DNA of 64,000 bases from Pedobacter glucosidilyticus DSM 23534 (lineage in GTDB: Bacteria > Bacteroidota > Bacteroidia > Sphingobacteriales > Sphingobacteriaceae), in contig NZ_AULF01000017.1 in assembly GCF_000425145.1 (NCBI RefSeq), positions 1 to 64,000 of the forward strand, read 5' to 3'. Made by a program: the position numbers and the translations under genes. The notes below the pieces were generated by a model that was not told the origin of the DNA, ran no database searches, and saw only the letters and a list, made by a program, of their open reading frames with translations. Numbering within the stretch: the first letter of the stretch is position 1; each line of letters begins with the position of its first letter. Below, piece after piece: positions 62,301 through 64,000 of the stretch.

Positions 62301-63077
62301 ATGATTAATTTTAAATATAAATATTTTTACATTATTGTAATCTTTTTATTTTCTTCTTGTAGTTCAAACAAAAATATCTTGTTTAAACTCCCTCATAAAA
62401 TAAATAATTTTAAAACACCAACTTTAGTACTAAATAAAGACTCAATTTCTGAGAAGGTATATTTAATCTCACCTGGTGATAGATTAAACTTAAGAAATAT
62501 TCAAAATGAGACAGCAGTACTAGGGTATTTAGAAAATCAAACAAGGACTACTGGACAAGATTTAGATTACATAGTAGAATCTGACACCTGTGTTACGCTA
62601 CCTTATTTAGGTAAGGTTTCTTTAGCAGGAATGAGTATAATAGAAACAGAAAAATACTTAAATAAAGAGTATTCAAAGAAACTTTTAAAAGAGCCCCTTA
62701 TAAAAGTTAATTTAACCAATTTAAAAGTTACTTTCCTTGGGGAATTTTCTAGACAAGGTAATATATCTCTTAACAATGAAAAGACACATCTTATAGAGGC
62801 AATAGGTGCTAATGGTGGTCTTAATCAAAGAGCTAATTCTAGAAAAATAAAAATTATAAGAGGTAATCTATCTAATCCAACTGTGATTCTCATTAATTTA
62901 GAAGATATTAGAAGTTTATCTGATAATCATATGTATCTTCAAAATAACGATATTATATACGCTGAAAGCAGAAATGGTATTAGAGTAATTGATAATCTTA
63001 CTTCTACTAGAACTTTAATAGGAATAGGAATGAGTTTGTTAAGTGCTTACATTATCGTAGACAGGCTAAATAGGTAG
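62301..63077 (+). CDS. Polysaccharide export (Wza/OPX) lipoprotein
   Basis: A 258-aa lipoprotein: signal IIVIFLFSSCSS (lipobox Cys), a Poly_export domain (about 50-150; YLISPGDRLNLRN, LDYIVESDTCVTLPYLGKVSLAGMSIIETEKYL), an SLBB domain (about 150-200; VTFLGEFSRQGNISL, LIEAIGANGGLNQRAN) and a C-terminal hydrophobic helix (about 234-253). It forms the outer-membrane pore for capsule or exopolysaccharide. It is the first gene of the EPS export locus and is followed one base later by a Wzc/GumC-like gene. Confidence 0.93.
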   Translation: MINFKYKYFYIIVIFLFSSCSSNKNILFKLPHKINNFKTPTLVLNKDSISEKVYLISPGDRLNLRNIQNETAVLGYLENQTRTTGQDLDYIVESDTCVTLPYLGKVSLAGMSIIETEKYLNKEYSKKLLKEPLIKVNLTNLKVTFLGEFSRQGNISLNNEKTHLIEAIGANGGLNQRANSRKIKIIRGNLSNPTVILINLEDIRSLSDNHMYLQNNDIIYAESRNGIRVIDNLTSTRTLIGIGMSLLSAYIIVDRLNR

Positions 63078-63078
63078 T

Positions 63079-64000
63079 ATGCAAAACAAAAAAAAAGATA
63101 GTATAAATCAAGAAATTGATTATAGAAAAATTTTCATTATCATAATCAGTCGATGGTATTGGATTTTATTTACAATTGTAATTTCCTTGTTGTGTGCTTA
63201 TATATATCTTTGGTATACACCTAAAACATATAGTACTTCTACCTTTCTTAAGTTTGAAGAAAAACAAGCCAATTTAAGTAGCTCCGTAACCCTATCCTCA
63301 TCAACTAGAAGTTTTACAAACAAAATACTTTCAGAAACTTGGACTTTGAAGAGCCATCGTACACTACAAAAAGCTGTAAATTATCTTGATTGGGAAGTGA
63401 GCTATTTTATAGATGGACGAATAAGGACTACTGATTTATACCCTCAAAAGCCTTTTTTAGTTTATGTCCTTAAAAAAGATAGTTCTAATTTTCATCAATC
63501 AGTTATCCGTCTTAATCCTAATCCTAAAGGCTTTTTAATAACTTATAAATATCAGGGAAGAGAAAAAGAAATTCAAAAAAACTATAATGATATTATTCAG
63601 CTTCCAGGAATTAGCTTTTATATCAAAAAAAAATTGAACCTTGCTAGTGGCTCACAATACCTTTTTAAATTCAACCAGAAGAGCGATTTTTATGGTCGTA
63701 TGGGAGCTGGCCTAAATATTGGTGAAGCTGCTAGATTCTCTTCCATAGCTGTCTTAAGTAAAAGTGATAGTAACCCCTATTTCGCAGCAGATGCTTTGAA
63801 TGCCATCATTAAAGTGTATATAGAGAATGATTTGAATGATAAGACACAATCTGCTAAACAAATTATAGATTTTATCGATCAGCAATTGGCTAATCTCACT
63901 ACAGCTGTAACCAATTCTGGAGAGCGCTTAAAAGAATTTAAACAAAGTAATAATTTTTTAGAATTAAGTGCAGAAGCCTCCCAAGTTTTGAGTGAGGTTA
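63079..64000 (+). CDS. Wzc/GumC-like polysaccharide co-polymerase (cut by window end)
   Basis: The open frame from ATG 63079 runs beyond the window (307 codons seen). After a charged start (MQNKKKDSINQEIDYRKIF) comes TM1 (IIIISRWYWILFTIVISLLCAYIYLW), then the Wzz-type periplasmic region (PKTYSTSTFLKFEEKQANLSS) and coiled-coil sequence (IIDFIDQQLANLTTAVTNSGERLKEFKQSNNFLELSAEA). Such proteins set chain length and often carry a C-terminal tyrosine kinase domain, which is not visible here. The start overlaps the upstream operon by a one-base gap. Confidence 0.88.
   Translation, partial: MQNKKKDSINQEIDYRKIFIIIISRWYWILFTIVISLLCAYIYLWYTPKTYSTSTFLKFEEKQANLSSSVTLSSSTRSFTNKILSETWTLKSHRTLQKAVNYLDWEVSYFIDGRIRTTDLYPQKPFLVYVLKKDSSNFHQSVIRLNPNPKGFLITYKYQGREKEIQKNYNDIIQLPGISFYIKKKLNLASGSQYLFKFNQKSDFYGRMGAGLNIGEAARFSSIAVLSKSDSNPYFAADALNAIIKVYIENDLNDKTQSAKQIIDFIDQQLANLTTAVTNSGERLKEFKQSNNFLELSAEASQVLSEV

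Overview
The window reads as chromosomal DNA of a Bacteroidota bacterium, most likely a Sphingobacteriaceae (Pedobacter-like) member. The evidence is gene content: a type IX secretion (T9SS) substrate with PorP/SprF and OmpA partners, SusC/SusD, a START-like domain protein, HMBD metal-efflux lipoproteins and HYC_CC_PP. Several promoters match the Bacteroidota -7 element TAnnTTTG. The genus is inferred from gene content only.

Left part (1-15.5 kb). Core genes ribBA, an LptF/LptG permease, a START-like protein and a CAU tRNA lead into a three-gene T9SS cassette (type-B-CTD adhesin, PorP/SprF-like barrel, PorE-like OmpA protein). A minus-strand sulfur/persulfide cluster follows: Crp/Fnr regulator, TauE/SafE exporter, MBL-rhodanese fusion, universal stress protein and two YeeE/YedE half-transporters. 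Two near-identical GTGA-N6-TCAC palindromes stand in front of the two transcription units the regulator probably controls.

Alginate locus (15.5-26.9 kb). Nine colinear minus-strand genes encode a PF05426 lyase, two PL6 lyases, a DEH-reductase-type SDR, an MFS uronate importer, an esterase, KdgF, a PL17 oligoalginate lyase and a FadR/GntR regulator. The regulator is preceded by two perfect TTGGTTAACCAA palindromes. There is no SusC/SusD pair in the locus.

Metal locus (27-40 kb). A Cus-type RND efflux operon (HMBD lipoprotein, permease split into two ATGA-coupled halves, TolC-like protein, two adaptors) is followed by HYC_CC_PP, a nonsense-interrupted AlbA_2/HATPase gene, a four-helix copper-storage protein convergent with a Fur-family regulator, an antiporter and a DedA protein. 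DUF4174 and purH follow.

Accessory part (42-59 kb). This section is rich in intergenic repeats: at least three families plus tandem and segmental duplications. It carries a LytTR regulator, a small conserved-looking protein, a small exported protein, SusD/SusC/TlpA-like genes, an interleaved inverted-repeat block beside an orphan HTH gene, a truncated duplicate of that gene, a RelE/ParE-type toxin-antitoxin pair, an acyltransferase and a GT2 glycosyltransferase.

Right end (58.7-64 kb). A PID-CTERM-like small protein and a large T9SS type-A-sorted protein lie divergent from the start of an exopolysaccharide export locus (OPX lipoprotein and a Wzc/GumC-like protein cut by the window edge).

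The strongest candidates for something undescribed are the A-B-A'-B' inverted-repeat block at 52.02-52.20 kb with its HTH gene, the LytTR/small-peptide/SusCD/TlpA module, the modular intergenic repeats and the PID-CTERM protein beside EPS genes.
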